Assembly: GCA_003049485.1 (NCBI GenBank)
Contig: PYST01000170.1
Location: 21,504 to 85,503 of the forward strand
Source: Ophioceras dolichostomum
Lineage: Eukaryota; Ascomycota; Sordariomycetes; Magnaporthales; Ophioceraceae
DNA: 64,000 bases
Direction of reading: 5' to 3'
Under the pieces are notes generated by a model, which had not been told where the DNA came from, searched no databases, and saw only the letters and a program-made list of their open reading frames with translations. The translations under genes and the position numbers were made by a program. Below are positions 43,283 through 55,900 of the stretch, one piece after another. Position 1 is the stretch's first letter. Every line of letters begins with the position of its first letter.

Positions 43283-45186
43283 ATTGGTGAGTATGAGGTT
43301 GGTGCACAGATTGAGCTAGTGGTGCGTGCGGCAGTGTCGTCTGAGCGAGACCGAACGAGGGGCGGAACTAAGTCGTCGTAGCTGGGTTGTTTGGTACGAG
43401 CCACGAGCTCTCACGTATTAACTGCGTCCTGACGAATGTCTTCCGAAAGGCGAAAGTGTCTCATTGACATGAATTAACCCTCCAGCTGTCCTTCGAAACC
43501 TCGACTATCCTAAGACTCTCTATAACGTCCCATCTTGAGAGGACGTTTATCGTGGATACCACCCCAAGATGGAAGGGCATTACGAGGACGAGCCGAGGCA
43601 CTGTGACGTACTATCTAACCAACCATCACTGAATCCCGCTGGATTGGGTCGCCATCGAGGCATACAGTGTGCAGTTCACAGTGACTCGGCCACCAGATAC
43701 TGCCATCGTCCACAGTGCGAATAGCAGACTTTGCTCTCGCTCTTTCGGCTCTTCAACGGTCTTTCCGCGGCGGGTCCCCCGGATTTTGGTGGAGGATTGA
43801 TTCTCGTAGCGCGGTTTCGTTCTCATGTTGAAGAATCAACCTTGACGAAAACTTCCCTCCTTCTGGATCTTGTTACACCGGATCTACGGCCACGTACATA
43901 TCAAGCGATGCGGATCGCGGTTCGCAGATTCGGTATTTCGTGTGATGTTCGACCTTACAGCGCCGTACTGCGGACCAGTTAGCGTTCACGCTGAGCAGCA
44001 TCCATGCTGCGTTGCCCGAGTGGTCGGTCGGCCTTTTGGGGCTTAGGGGCTGAACTGAACGGAGAGATCTGGTGTCCCAAAACGTCCTCGCCCTCCAACT
44101 TGGGAAGAACGTTATCACCTGTCGGATTCGTTAGAATTGAGTTCTCACTTCCTTCCCATGCTCCCCCTTCCCAATCCCCATCCCCCATCCCCATCATCCA
44201 CCATCCCGCAAAGCTCTACAAGGATTTCTTAGGTCAGCGGCAAGAAGAAGGCATCCAACTGCCGGACCCTCATCTCTCCCTCTAGCCTATGATATCACCA
44301 AAATGACCTCGAGATGTCTGCCTCTCCTCAAAAATTCCCCCCAGGCGCTGCCGACAGATTCTTGGCTGGCCGCCTTTTTATTTTTCTTTTCGTTCCCCTT
44401 TCTAGGTAGTTCCCCACACCGCTTCGCAAGTGCCCGTTTCTGAGACCTGACCAAGCTGGTTGGCGTCACTTGGGGTCGGCGCGGGACGCCACTCTCAGCC
44501 CTGCTGACCTCTTGGCCCTGTCTTGGTGTCCCAGTTGGTGTGCTGGTGGTGCGTGTCCGTTGGGGACTGGGATCTTTCGCGCATTGCACCGCGCACCTAC
44601 CGCACAGCGCATTCCTTATTCGTCCCCGTGCCACCCCTTGTGACGCAGCCAGTTAAGTCCAGTTAAGCCCAGTGAACCCAGCAAAACTGGGATGTCTGGC
44701 TGGCGAGCTGGGGCGCGAGAGGGGATAATGGAGGGGGAGGAAGCAAGGGAGGCAGGCAACAACTGAATACTCACCCACTCTTAAGTAGGGCTGAGGAACG
44801 CGCCTCGTCCTTCGACCCTATGTAGGTCATTTCTTCCCTCTTTTCTGTTTCTCTTCTCTTTCCTATTACCATATCTCTTGAACCGCTTTCGCGGGTCTGT
44901 TAAGCAACGGGCACATATAGTGACCAGTAAATACAATACAGTGGCTGTATTCTGTTCGTTTCAACGCTTCTAGTTGCATTTTTGCCCCCAAACGGTCCTG
45001 TGCCCTGCTCGCTCTGAGTTTCTGCACAGCGCGTCGCGTTCGTCGCCTCTCCCTCCAGCTGCCTCCGCGTCCCCCCGTATCGTAAGAACAGTTTCAAGCG
45101 AGCGGCCAGCTACAGCCCCCCTTACTTCTCGAAACCCTCTCTTCGCGAAGTCAATACATCGTCATCGAACACCCGCATCCTCCAAA
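43283..45186. other. Intergenic between divergent DJ-1 and hydrolase genes
   Basis: 1.9 kb. At 44010-44035 a GCCCGAGTGGTCGGTCGGC stretch resembles a class II tRNA D-arm, but no T-arm follows. Short direct CAGTTAAG repeats lie at 44650-44690. Pyrimidine-rich sequence at 44828-44870 probably belongs to the hydrolase gene leader. No supportable gene. Confidence 0.5.
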
Positions 45187-47431
45187 ATGGCACCACCGTC
45201 ACCAGGCTCGACGGGCGGGAGCACTCGCTTCTTCGGGTCCCAAGTCGGGGGCCAGTCCGTAATCAACTACTCTTACACCGACATGCCCTGGAAGCTGCTT
45301 GCCTACGACATCATCTATTTCTTTCGCTTCGCCTGGGCGATCCCCTACGTCCTGCTCCCCGCCAACAAGCCCGGGTCTGGCGACCTGGACGAGCTGTCGC
45401 CCACGCGCAAGAACATCTTCTGTATCGCAGTCCACCTCGTCCTCTGCGTGCTGCAGCTGGCCTTCATCGTCCTGATTCTTCCCTTGACGATCCTCCTCCC
45501 AGTCTGGACGGCGGTGCTCGGCGCGGGGCTGTTTCTGGCGCTCAACAAGCTGGTGTGCGACACGCTGCTGAACGGCAGGGCGGACACCTACACGTCCGAC
45601 CCGGAGTACGCGCCCGCGCTGGAGCGGCATGCGCACGAGCAGTGGATATTCCTCAATGGCGTCGCCGTGGGACAGCACTGGTTGAAGAATAACCTGAACA
45701 GGCTCGCGCTCACCTTCAAGAGACCCATTCTGGGCATTCACAACAAGACGTATGTCTAGATCCTATCATTATCCCCTATCCACTGGCCTACAGCACTCCG
45801 TCCACGGGCCGTCTTATTAGCCCATCGTGGATCCAAATTCCGTACCACGGCGGCAGAAACGAGGCAGCCACTAACATAGACGAACGCTCACGGTCGCCAG
45901 GGACGGCATCATATTCGACATCGTCGAGTGCCTCATCCAGCGCAACTTCGGCTACGCGACCAAGGACGTGCGCCTCGCCTACAGTCTCGTCAAGGAGAAG
46001 CTCTACGACCCGAAGTACTCGAAAGTCGTCTTTATCCTACACTCTCAGGGCGGCATCGAGGGCGGACTCGTCCTGGACTGGCTCCTGCAGGAGCTGCCCC
46101 AGGATCTACTTGCAAAGCTTGAGGTCAGTATTATCCCAGTCATCTTGCTTATGTTTGCATTATGTGACGTATCTCAAATTTGGGTCGTACTAGCTAGCCG
46201 GCCGATCGGCGGCCGTCCGTCTAGTACCTATCTAGTACTAGCCTAGCATGCTTTAGTACAGACAAGCTAACAATCGAAAACACCCGCCGCGTCTTTTCTT
46301 CCCCACCAGGTCTACACATTCGGCAACGCCTCCAACCACTTCAACAACCCACACCGACACATGGACTCGCAGAAAGCCGCAGAGGCTAACCCCGGTAGCG
46401 CCGCCATCGACGTCATCCACCGCCACTACCAACAACGACACCAACCACCACCACCCAACGGCGACCCGTCCTCATCATCTTCTTCCTCCTCCTCCTCCTC
46501 CACAGCAGCCGCCACAGCCCCGTTTTCTCGCAGACGCCAACCCCACCAGTCTGGCTCCGGTGGACCCGCATCCCTCCTCATGCGCGAGACCTCCTCCTCC
46601 CACCCGGCGTCCGTCTCGGACCGCGCGATCGGTCACGTCGAGCACTACGCGCACACGACCGACTTCGTGGCGCTGTGGGGCGTGCTGCACTTCGCGACGT
46701 CGGCGACGGCGCAGCCGTCGATGCCCAGGTTCATGGGGAGGGTGTTCGCGAGGGCGGATAGGAGGGGGGGACACCAGTTCTGCCATCATTATTTGGATGG
46801 GATGTTTCCTTTGACGCAGGTTTATCTTGAAGAAAATGGCGAAGAGGAAGATGAAGAAGGAGAAGGGGAGGGGAGAGTGGTGGAGGTTGCTGATGATGGC
46901 GAAGGAGGTGCGAATACACCTGCTGTTGGTGGGGGGAATGGGAAGGGGATCATAGGGAATAGGGTGATAGGGGGGTTAGTACGGCGACCTAAGAGGAGGT
47001 TCGCGGGGAAGTGTCTGGAGGCTGGTGCCGGGGAAGGGAAGAATGCGTTTATGGAGAGCGAGGTCGCCGTGGGACGTGCTGGGGACGAGGCTGCCGATGT
47101 GCATGCTGCTTTTGAGGGGAGCTGGCTTGGCGTGTTGGCGGGCGACGGCAACGCGGAGGAGGAGAGCAGGATCGGAGAGGGGGAGAAGGGCGAGAAGGGT
47201 GTGACGACGGTGACGACGACGGGCGGTGGGAGTGGTGGTGGGAGTTCGAATGTGACGACGGTCGTGCATAGCAACAGTCCTGTGCTGAGCAGGAAGGGGT
47301 CGAGTCAGCGGGTCGTGAAGGTTAAGGACTTGAGTCGGCTGTGGCAGTACCGTGATGGGAGGAGCCCTGAGGAGACGCCGGCTGGGTTGGGGAGGGACGC
47401 GGATGGGGTTGTGAGGGGGATGACGTTGTGA
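45187..47431 (+). CDS. Membrane-anchored alpha/beta-hydrolase (lipase-like), 635 aa
   Basis: Three exons: 45187-45749, 45901-46123 and 46310-47431, in phases 2 and 0 (donors GTATGT and GTCAGT; acceptors GCCAG and ACCAG). The first exon gives a soluble start, then hydrophobic segments around residues 36-60 and 78-126, likely two or three membrane helices. After them come RPILGIHNKTDGIIFD and a nucleophile elbow KVVFILHSQGG with Ser236, followed by VYTFGNASNHFNNPHRH, EHYAHTTDFVALWGVLHF (possible acid) and GHQFCHHYLDGMFPL (possible His). The Gly normally two residues before the Ser is Leu here. A Ser-rich linker and a poorly structured acidic and Gly-rich C-terminal third follow. Probably an esterase or lipase of an internal membrane; substrate unknown. 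The ATG at 45187 has good context (CAAAATGG). Confidence 0.8.
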
Positions 47432-47953
47432 GCTAGCAGGTAGGTTCCTTAGGTAGGTAGGTCGGTAGGGAGGTAGGTAGGTAGTAGGTAGGTAGGTAGC
47501 AGGTTTAACGGGTCGGGTGAACGGTGGTAAGGATGGATTCGGCCCTGGCTTTTGGAAAATTGGCGGTCAACCAGGCGTTCTTGGATAGTGTTTTGAGGAG
47601 CGGTTAGCCCCGGCGAGCTTTTTGGAAAAGCTCTCTAAAAACATGCAGCTACATGGTCCTCTACTATAGGATATTAATTCCATTACAGCACGACAAAGAG
47701 TACGGTACGATACGGGACATAGGATACCACACATTACTGCACAGTACCTCCCCAGTCACATGCGATAATCATGGCTCAAGCCTGGAATTTCATAGACTGC
47801 TACTTAGTACCAGTGGTACCAAATAACGCACCGCCGCCTAGCTACATGACTTATTCACCTTGACCAGGTCTATCTTTTTCAACACATAGAATACGCAAAC
47901 CCAGGTACTTGGTGGTGGACCTTGTTCGTGTGGGATCCCGGCTCCTCCAGCTC
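47432..47953. other. Spacer between convergent genes
   Basis: 522 bp. Begins with the longest TAGG repeat in the window (47440-47500), immediately after the hydrolase stop codon. The rest is AT-richer 3' flank of both genes. No gene seen. Confidence 0.5.
47440..47500 (+). repeat. Imperfect (TAGG)n microsatellite
   Basis: About 14 copies of TAGG/GTAG tetramers with interruptions (TTCC, TCGG, GGGA). It starts nine bases after the hydrolase stop codon, so it lies in the 3' UTR. Confidence 0.85.
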
Positions 47954-49452
47954 TTAGATCCTGAAGGGCTGGTCCCGACGATACGTCCAGGTCGACGCAC
48001 CGGGGTCCACGCCGACCTCCTCGTAGCCGAGCGCGCTCTCGACCAGGGCGAGGACGAGGGTGGGGTTGACGGCGTACTGGTTCCCGTACCGCCCCTCGGC
48101 CACCAACACGAGGCGGTCGTACATCAGCCCGAGGCCGAATGCCGACTGTCGGAGGTTGACTTCCACGATGGGGGGCTGGCGGTCGTCGTTTTGATGGTCA
48201 GAATCATCATCATCAGAAGCGGAGTTGAGAAGGGACTTTTAGGTTTTGTTTTCGAGACCGAACTAGGAGGAGGTGATGGACTTTGGCTTTCTAGTGGTTG
48301 TAGTGGATGAGTTTTGCTTACAGAGCGCACGTCTTGGTGGTTCGTCCGGACGAATCGCTTGAAGTACTCGTTTAGGAACTCCAGCGTCGGGCTGTGGCTG
48401 CACTGAACATGGACCTCGTTGCCCGCCGCGGCTCTCACGATGAGGTGGTACGGCGGCTGGAGGAACAGCTCGTCTGGGCGGGGCATGGTTTTGGCCTTGG
48501 GCATGAACTCTGGCACGGGACGTTTGTTCGCGCTGGCTGTGGGTACGATGCCTGCAGGGATAGCCGTGGCTGCTACTGCTGCAGCAGGCTTGTCGATGAC
48601 CCTCGGAGTTCCGGTCTGGACGTCCATGCCGACGTCGGCCCAGTCGTCTGCTGCGGCGGAGGCGGCCATGCTGCTGCTGCCGCCTCGGACGGGGATGGCA
48701 GCCTTCTTCTTCCCGTCCTCGGTGAAACAGGAGAGTAGTTCGCCACGGAAGGTGGGGTACAGCTCTGCGTTGTGCGTCACAAGCTTCTTGGGAATGGCCA
48801 GGACGAAACCCGACCGCTCGTTTGACCAAGCCGTGGAGCCTTTCTCGCTGGGGGAAACCTGCATTTCCTCACAGCATCGTCATTAGCCAGCCACATACAG
48901 AGGACTTCAGGGCACCCCCCAAACAACATTTGTGGTCAAAGGGCAAGAAAGGGGGAAGGAAAAGAAGGAAAAGGATGTAGTGCTAGTACGTACCTCCAAA
49001 AACAGTCTCAAACGGGACCCGACATGCTCCAGCACCGTCTCGGTCCACTCCTCGTTGGCCGTCTCGTCCTCCAGCAGCTCGATCATGGAGCGGCACCAGG
49101 CCTCGATGCACAGCGTGACGGCGACGACGACCATGGACTTGTCCGTGTAGACGCTGTCGAGCTCCTCCAGCAGCAGTCGCCAGTCGGGCTCGACTATGAC
49201 CTCGTGGCCTAGCGTCTCCTTGAGAGCCCTCATGGCCTCGTGGGCGGGGGTTTCATCTTTGGTCCAGTTGTCGCGGATGGCGACTTGGACTTTGAGCGGG
49301 CTGGTTGGGCAGGGATGATGATATGTGTTAGAGGTTGTACAGACGTGTTTGGTTTCGTCGTGGTCAAATTGTCAACTGACTTGGTCGCTGCCGGCTGGGC
49401 AGCGGAATCGGGCAAAGATGGAGATGCACACTTACAGTGATCCAGGCGGCAT
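47954..49452 (-). CDS. Uncharacterised four-exon protein, 360 aa
   Basis: Exons (minus strand): 49452-49436 (17 nt), 49300-48994, 48858-48322 and 48175-47954, with junction phases 2, 0 and 0. Donors are GTAAGT, GTACGT and GTAAGC; the first intron has a CTCTAAC branch site. The tiny first coding exon, encoding MPPGS and two bases, is the only start I found that enters the next exon in the right frame (MPPGSLPLKVQVAIRDNW). The protein has an N-terminal mixed helical region with DWRLLLEELDSVYTDKSMVVVAVTLCIEAWC, a low-complexity Ala-rich middle (residues about 160-215), then PPYHLIVRAAAGNEVHVQ, LEFLNEYFKRFVRTNHQD and a C-terminal FGLGLMYDRLVLVAEGRYGNQ region. There is no signal peptide or clear membrane helix. 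I do not recognise it. Convergent with the hydrolase gene. Confidence 0.68.
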
Positions 49453-50900
49453 TCTGGCTGGAGAAAATCGAAACTTTGATCTTGCCGATGGCGAGGTTTG
49501 TTTTGGTCGTGATTGTTGTGGGTGATGTGCTGCTCACGATGTGCTGGCTGGTCGACAAACGGATGGGCTGTGATACTTCAATCTCAATGAAGGCCTTTGA
49601 TCTCCAAATCCCTTCCGTTGGCAGGATCCGGCCTTCCCATGTTCGTCGAACCGTTCTTCTTTTTCATTCTTTTTTCTTCTGATCTTGATACTTCTTAGGT
49701 CGCCGTGAGACAGCTAATTTCCTCGTCACATCACCAAGGCCTGGTGCGTAATGTTGCTGCCAGGGGTTTGTGGAGGTGTGGAAGTTCAGCTCCAAGGCGC
49801 TATCGTACGGCTGAAAAAGGCGGCCCACTAGGTTGCTTGGTGACCAGAAGAAAATATTGGGAAGCAAACCTTGACCCCTCCTTTCCTTTAGGTCCCCCCG
49901 CTCCTTCCCTACCGCCCATTCGGTCTAGGCAGGCAGCGAGGCTGACTCGGAGTTTAACGGCTCCCGATCGTCCCGCTGCCCGTTCGTGAGCGGATTCGCA
50001 CATCCGAGTGAACGGTGGGTTGCAGCTGCAGTGTCTGTCATAGAAAGTGATGACTGTTCGTTTGTCTTTCATGAACGCGTACCACCACCACGACCCTCAG
50101 CTAATTTGTCGCCGAGATTCGCAGAAAGAAACCCCCCTACCCCGGAGCTGCCTGCTTGGAAACACACACTTTCTCCCCACGTCTAGGCCCTTCTCTAGCT
50201 TTGCTTGTCAGGCCAAGCTAGCCTCAAATAATGTGAATTTAGATGCCAAGTCCCCACCGCCTTCAAGTGCGATGGCCGACTCGCAAAGCACGCCTCTCCC
50301 CTCCGCTAGTGCGCTTGCCCGCGTTCAACACTCATGAAGCTACCAAGCTAGCTTTCCCTTCACCGCTTACGCGCCGTCAACCTGCATGACGCCACAGGGG
50401 AGACATGATTTCCGCCTTCTGACCTCCTGCAAGGTGTCAGGGGCCGCGGCGACACGGCGACATGAATCGGGACAGCACACCCCGCCGTGGCGCCCGCTGT
50501 CCAATCATACAGTCTGTTCCACGAGGTGAGGCTGAAGACGACCCCTGACGTTGAAACAAAAGGACTGACCGTTTCTTCTGTGATGCCTGCAGCGGGGTGA
50601 ACTCAATGTGCGGGACGTTGCTGGTTGCTTCTTTGCGAAAAGGGAAAGGTTGAGGCCCGCCGCCAACTTGGGGCCGGGATGGGTTTCGCAAGATGTGCAT
50701 GCACATATGCCTCAGGACGGTGAAGGGTTTCTGCCCAGTTTCTAGCAATATATAAAGGGCCGGGAGGTCGCTCGAGAGAAGAGGGTGCAGACTGAGCGAA
50801 GACATCACGCATACACTTCCATCCACTCTCGGTCCCTCTCTCGACAAACTCTAAAGCTACCTACACTCCTTGCTACACTCCATCCAGCCCATAGCCCACC
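49453..50900. other. Divergent upstream region
   Basis: 1.45 kb between the starts of two opposite-strand genes. A TATA box lies at 50749-50756 on the plus-strand side, followed by a CT-rich leader (50810-50880). No further gene is supported. Confidence 0.5.
50749..50756 (+). promoter_or_regulatory. TATA box of duplicated-domain gene
   Basis: TATATAAA followed by GGGC, 145 bp upstream of the ATG at 50901, with a pyrimidine-rich stretch between. Position and sequence fit a core promoter, suggesting regulated or strong expression. Confidence 0.55.
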
Positions 50901-52098
50901 ATGCCTGCCCCTGCCGTCACCAAGCTCCCTCCTGCCGACAAGCTACCATTGGCAGTTCGGAAGAACAGTTAGTCTCCACGATATGTCCCCCTTGGCTCTA
51001 GTGCTTCCATTCATCAGAACGCTTGATCGACTAACACCAAGGCAAACTCTCGCATACATCCAGTCCGTGATGAGTGGGAGGCCAACAAGGGCGACCTCGA
51101 GCAGCAGCTGACCACCCTCCTCGGCGTCAACTGGACCATCGACATCAACCCCAACGCCATCTGGCCGTACGGCGAGGCGGACAGCTATGGCAAGACCTCC
51201 ACAGGCAGCTGCATCAAGTCGTATGTCTCCTTTCCCTCCCTTTCCTTCCCGTCGTTCTCTCCCTTCCTTTCCAGTCTTCCATCACACCATATACATGCCG
51301 CCAGGGACGAGATTCTAGTCAGTGAGGTACTGACCGGCGTCCCTTTTCTCAAAACGCTACAGCTACGTCGAGGGCGCCATCAGCCGCCTCAAGTACTTCG
51401 AGTCCTACTACGGCGAGGCTGACGGCCTGAAGGAGCTCAACGAGATCGCGCACGCCCACGTCCTGACGCTCGACGTCGACTTGGACAAGAAGTTCACCTA
51501 CTGCGGCTGCGACGTCGACGGCGACGGCCGGCTGCGCATCCTCTTCGCGCCGACGTGCCTGGGCACTAACATCGACTACGCCCTCGACACCGACGTCCTG
51601 CTCAAGGCCCTCAACGAGGCCAACGCCAAGTCCGAGCCGGCCCTGTCGTTCCGCTCACGCGTCTCGATCCGCCAGGACTACGACTCCAAGATCGAGGAGC
51701 TGCGCTCCAAGATGGCGACGGTCCTGTCGCGCGAGGACATCAAGCTCAACCCGAACTTCGAGGCCGTCGCGGCGGCGCTGAGGGCCGAGGGCAAGAAGAA
51801 GGGGAACTCGCTCAGGGACGACTGGGAGCAGAACCTGGGCGGGTTCACGTACCTGTACTTCGAGGCGCTGCTGTCCCACCTCGAGTACGAGAAGTTCGGC
51901 GACGACGAGATGCTGAGCGAGGGCTTCAACGAGGCGGTCGAGAAGGGCGAGGTCCAGTTCAGGATCGTGGAGAAGCTCGAGTTCGAGTCGTACTGCGAGT
52001 GCAAGGTCGATGGGGGCGTGCTGTATCTGCAGTGCAAGCCGGCCACCTGGGGCACGAACATCTCGTATGTCGCGAGCAAGCTGGTTGATCAGCTCTAA
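50901..52098 (+). CDS. Uncharacterised protein with two-fold internal duplication, 319 aa
   Basis: Three exons: 50901-50967, 51064-51220 and 51363-52098, with phases 1 and 2 (donors GTTAGT and GTATGT; CTAAC branch in the first intron). The start context CCCACCATGC is good. No signal peptide or membrane helix. The protein is two copies of one domain. Repeat A (about residues 23-158) has RDEWEANKGDLEQQLTTLL, INPN, SYVEGAISRLKYFE and a Cys motif YCGCDVDG with P-x3-GTNIDY. Repeat B (about 177-319) has RQDYDSKIEELRSKMATVL, LNPN, YLYFEALLSHLEYE and YCECKVDG with P-x3-GTNISY. The CxC pair, VDG and GTNI are kept in both, suggesting a shared structural or metal/ligand site. I do not recognise a named family and give no function. 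Convergent with the GPI protein gene. Confidence 0.82.
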
Positions 52099-52938
52099 GC
52101 GGGTGGTGGTCTATGCAGAGTAGGGATACACACCCCCTTATAGACTGCTCTCGATAAGATGATGCTGCAGATGGCTTCTCGCCGCTAGAAATGGAGGATG
52201 GAGGATGCGAACTTTTCTTCTTCACGCCCTGCCCACTTATATAGATAGTAATCGGACAACATGTAAGATGTGTTCATCGTCCATTAGTCTCTCCTCTTGA
52301 TCAGGAAGTATTAAGTGCGCGAACACGTGTTCTCACCCTTGTGTATGGAGATCTGCGCTCACAGTGTCCCATCGACTTAGGGCAGCGGCATGCCAACCTC
52401 CACCTTGTCGAAAGTGAGGGTTTCAATAACCTACCTGCGGCTGCGAACCCTCGTCGAGTATCGGTCCTTGGGTGACAAGCGGAGCCACAGAGAAAGGGTC
52501 GAGAACCCAAAAAATGGGATTATTGCCGTCCCTAATAAAATGGACAAAAACTTCTGCCTGTTCGCCTTGCGACGGTTGAGAGCTCGAAACCTGCATTATT
52601 ACGTTCGTATGTGTCCAGGTCCGTCCACACTTGCTTCTCTCTCCCGATAGCTTGGAGGGTTGAGGGACAGACGTGGCGACGATGACGACGAAGACGACAG
52701 GAGAGAAAGATAGAGAATATGACAAAAGAAAAAAAGGCAGAGAAGGGCCAAGAAAATAGTAATCCTCCCATGTGAGCATACAAAAAACCACTCCTTCCTA
52801 CAATCATCCCCTAAATCTCGCACAGCACGACCTCTCCGCCCCCCCCTGCTTCCAGACCATACGCGGCCAAACCTATCAACCACCCACAAACAAAAAAAAA
52901 AGCTGCCGCCAATACACCGCAGCACTAGATACCTAGCA
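52099..52938. other. Spacer between convergent genes
   Basis: 840 bp holding both 3' flanks. Contains an A-rich run (52723-52735), another at 52892-52901, and a TAGATACCTAGCAC motif immediately beyond the GPI protein stop. No gene seen. Confidence 0.5.
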
Positions 52939-55900
52939 CTAATACAATCCAACTCCAACGCAGAGCGCAGCCATCACAACAGCGATGGCGACCATCCACC
53001 CACCAGCGACGCCGCCAACGACCTGACGAGCAGCCCCAGCGGTAACAGGCGATCCCGAAGGCGCCGCGCCTCCACCACCCGCACCCGTGCCCTTGACAGG
53101 CTCCTTCCTAGTCGGGTACGCCATCTCGGCCCCTCCCACAATGCTCGTGCTCGTCGCCGCGTCTCCAACAGCAACAGCGGCGCCGTGATGTTCAACCTCC
53201 TCTCCTCCTAGGACGGCGATGGAAGGCTCAGGCATGCCGGCGGCAGCACCGCCGTAGGTCAGCATGCTCATGGTTGTTGGTGCTGCTGCTGTGGTGGAGG
53301 AGGACTCGAAAGGGGGAGGGAGGTAAGGGCTTGGTTTGAGCGGGTTGTCTCCGTATCCTGGTGGAGTGGTGACTGAAGATGTGAATGTCGTGGGGGTGTA
53401 GGTAGGGGTGGTAGTAGTAGAGAATGAATAGGTAGTGGTTATGACTGATGCGGCGCAGGTGGCGCAGAGCTGGATGGTGAATGTTTTTGGGATGGCGAGG
53501 GAGGTTGTGACCGTTGAGGCGTATTGGGTTGTGTGGAGTGTTGACGTCTAGTGGTGGACGAAACGGAGTATTTGTCAGTCAGTCTGTCTGCCCAGTTATC
53601 ATCATGAGGGTGTTTTTGGGATATGGGATGTGGTGGGATGAGATGGGAAGGAAAGGAGCGAGTGAGGAGCGAGGAGAGTAAGAGTAAGTAGTAAAGTAGA
53701 CGAGGCGGCGAGATGATGCGTACCACTGTAACCGATATAAACCCGGATGTCGTCGACGTCCCGATCGCGCAGGCGTAGCAGGGGAAGCCTGGCGTGGAGG
53801 TCGCGCAGATCGAGCGGGTCGTGGTCGATAGTGCGCCAACGAGGGTTTCGGATGCGGCGCAGGAGTCGTCTGTTACGAGAGTGTGTGTTATTGAGTGAGT
53901 GAGTGAGTGACTCACTAGATGGACGTGTATGGAGCAGCATCAATGCCAGGCAGAGAGGGGAGGAGCGGAGAGAAAGAAACTTACCAGAGTCGCAGACTGA
54001 GATCTCTTCTTTGGTGACGATGACCTCGACGCCGATGAACTTGTCGCATCCTGTCGCCGAAGTGGCGGTCGAGGACGGCGGCGGGAGATACGGGTTAAAA
54101 GTGGTCAGGGACGACGACGTCGTTGTCGACGACGAGGAGGAGGTGGAGGACGAGAGGGACGAGGAACAGGGAGCTGTCTTTGTTGAACCACTTGACGAGG
54201 ATACGGGGATCTCGGTAGAAAAGCCCGAGGATGTCGTCGACGTCGTCGAACTTGGGCTCGTGATAGTCGACATTGTGGTGAGCGGAGTCTCCGTTGGGGC
54301 GGTGCTGGTCGGGACGGAGGTCGTGGTACCCGAGGTGGAAACGACGCTGCTGCTGCTGCCGCCGCTGCTGCTGGCCACACCGCTGCTAGTCTCGGTGCTG
54401 GCACTCGTTGGCTGGCTAGATGTCAACCCACTGGTGGAGGCCCCGGTGGTCGAATACCCGCTTGTCAGTCCCGACGTCGAGCTTGAGGTCTCTGTGCCGG
54501 ATGTTGATGTTGAACCACCGCTGCTGCTCGCGGTGGTGCTGCTGGCACTGCTGGTACTGCTCCCAATCGTCGTGGTACTACCGCCGTAAGGGCACGTCGT
54601 CGTCGTCGATGACACGGTTGCAGTAGTCACGCTCGAGGCCGAGGTCGGGGCCGTGGAGAGCTCAGAGCTGGTCAGGATCGACGAGGTCGACGATAGCTCA
54701 GTGGTAGGTACGCTCAAACTGCCAGTTCCGGACGTGCTGGTTCTGGTGGTGCTTGTGCTTGATTGCCCCTCCGTCGAAGACGTGGCCGTGACCGACGAGG
54801 GCGACGAGACTGTGGCCGTCCATGAGCCGGTAGTGTTGCTGCTGGGAGACAGCGTCGGTGCGGTTCCTGAGGACGTGGGCAGAGTGCCGGACGTGACCGA
54901 AGGAGAGCTCAATGAGGATGAGAGCCCCGTGCCCGTGGTTCCAGAAGTGCTGGCCGAGGTAATAAGGGTCGAGGGCTGAGACGTGGGCGAAGTTGTCGGA
55001 TAGGCGGTCGGGAAGGTGGTAACGCTCGAGTTGAGGCCACCAGAAGACCACGTCGTAGGGGCAGTGCCAGTGGTGCCTGTCGGGCCTGTGGGACCTGTAG
55101 GCCAGCCAGTGGTTGGTATGACAGAGCTGTTCCAGCCACCCGAGGAAGTCGCCGGCACGGATGGGTGGGTCGACGTTGAGAGGGAGCTTGAGGCTCCGGT
55201 AGTGAGTGTCAGCCCTGTGCTGAGGGTGCTGGGCCCGCTCGTGCCGATTGTCTCCACGCTGGACACGCCGGTGGAAAGCACGCCGGTCGAGAGAGGGACA
55301 GAAGTGGGCTGAGAGGAAAACGTCGAGTTGGTGTACGGAGCCGCCGAAGAAGAAGAAGAAGTGCTCCCAGATGGCCAACCCGAGGTACCTCCGGTGACGA
55401 GAGACGTGGGGCCCGTGGTCGTCGGGACTTCACTGCTTAAAGTCGCTCCAGTAGACGGCACGACTGTGCTGCTGTTGGATGGCAATGTCGCACCGGTGGA
55501 CAACGGGATGGTGCCGCTGGAAGCAGAAGAGGACGTAGCTCCCGTAGACAACGGGACCGTGCCACTACTAGATGACCATGTTGTTGCTCCAGTGGAAAGG
55601 GGAACCGTGCTGCCGCTTGACGACGACGGCAGCGACGATGATGATCTTGTGTAGGATGTCGTGTTCCACGGCGACGCTGTAGTTGTCGAGTTCCACCCGC
55701 CTCCTGAGCTCGTTGGCACCACACCCGTAGATCCGACCGATGAAGATGACGACGTCGGGAACTCGGTAGACGTCTCCGTGATCGACGTCGATGTCTCAAT
55801 CGAAGAAGACGACGACGGTGTCGTCACGGGCGCGGTCCCGGATGATCCCGAGGCGGTCCCGTTCCCGGTTCCGGTGCCGCCAGCTGAGGAGGGGCTGTAC

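Noticed and set aside
44010..44120. tRNA-Ser/Leu-like D-arm (GCCCGAGTGGTCGG) on the plus strand
   Set aside because: No T-arm or matching acceptor stem within 120 bases.
49364..49558. Alternative first exon for the four-exon unknown gene reading KIKVSIFSSQNAAWIT
   Set aside because: It reaches the same donor in phase 0, whereas the next exon needs phase 2; joining would give an early stop.
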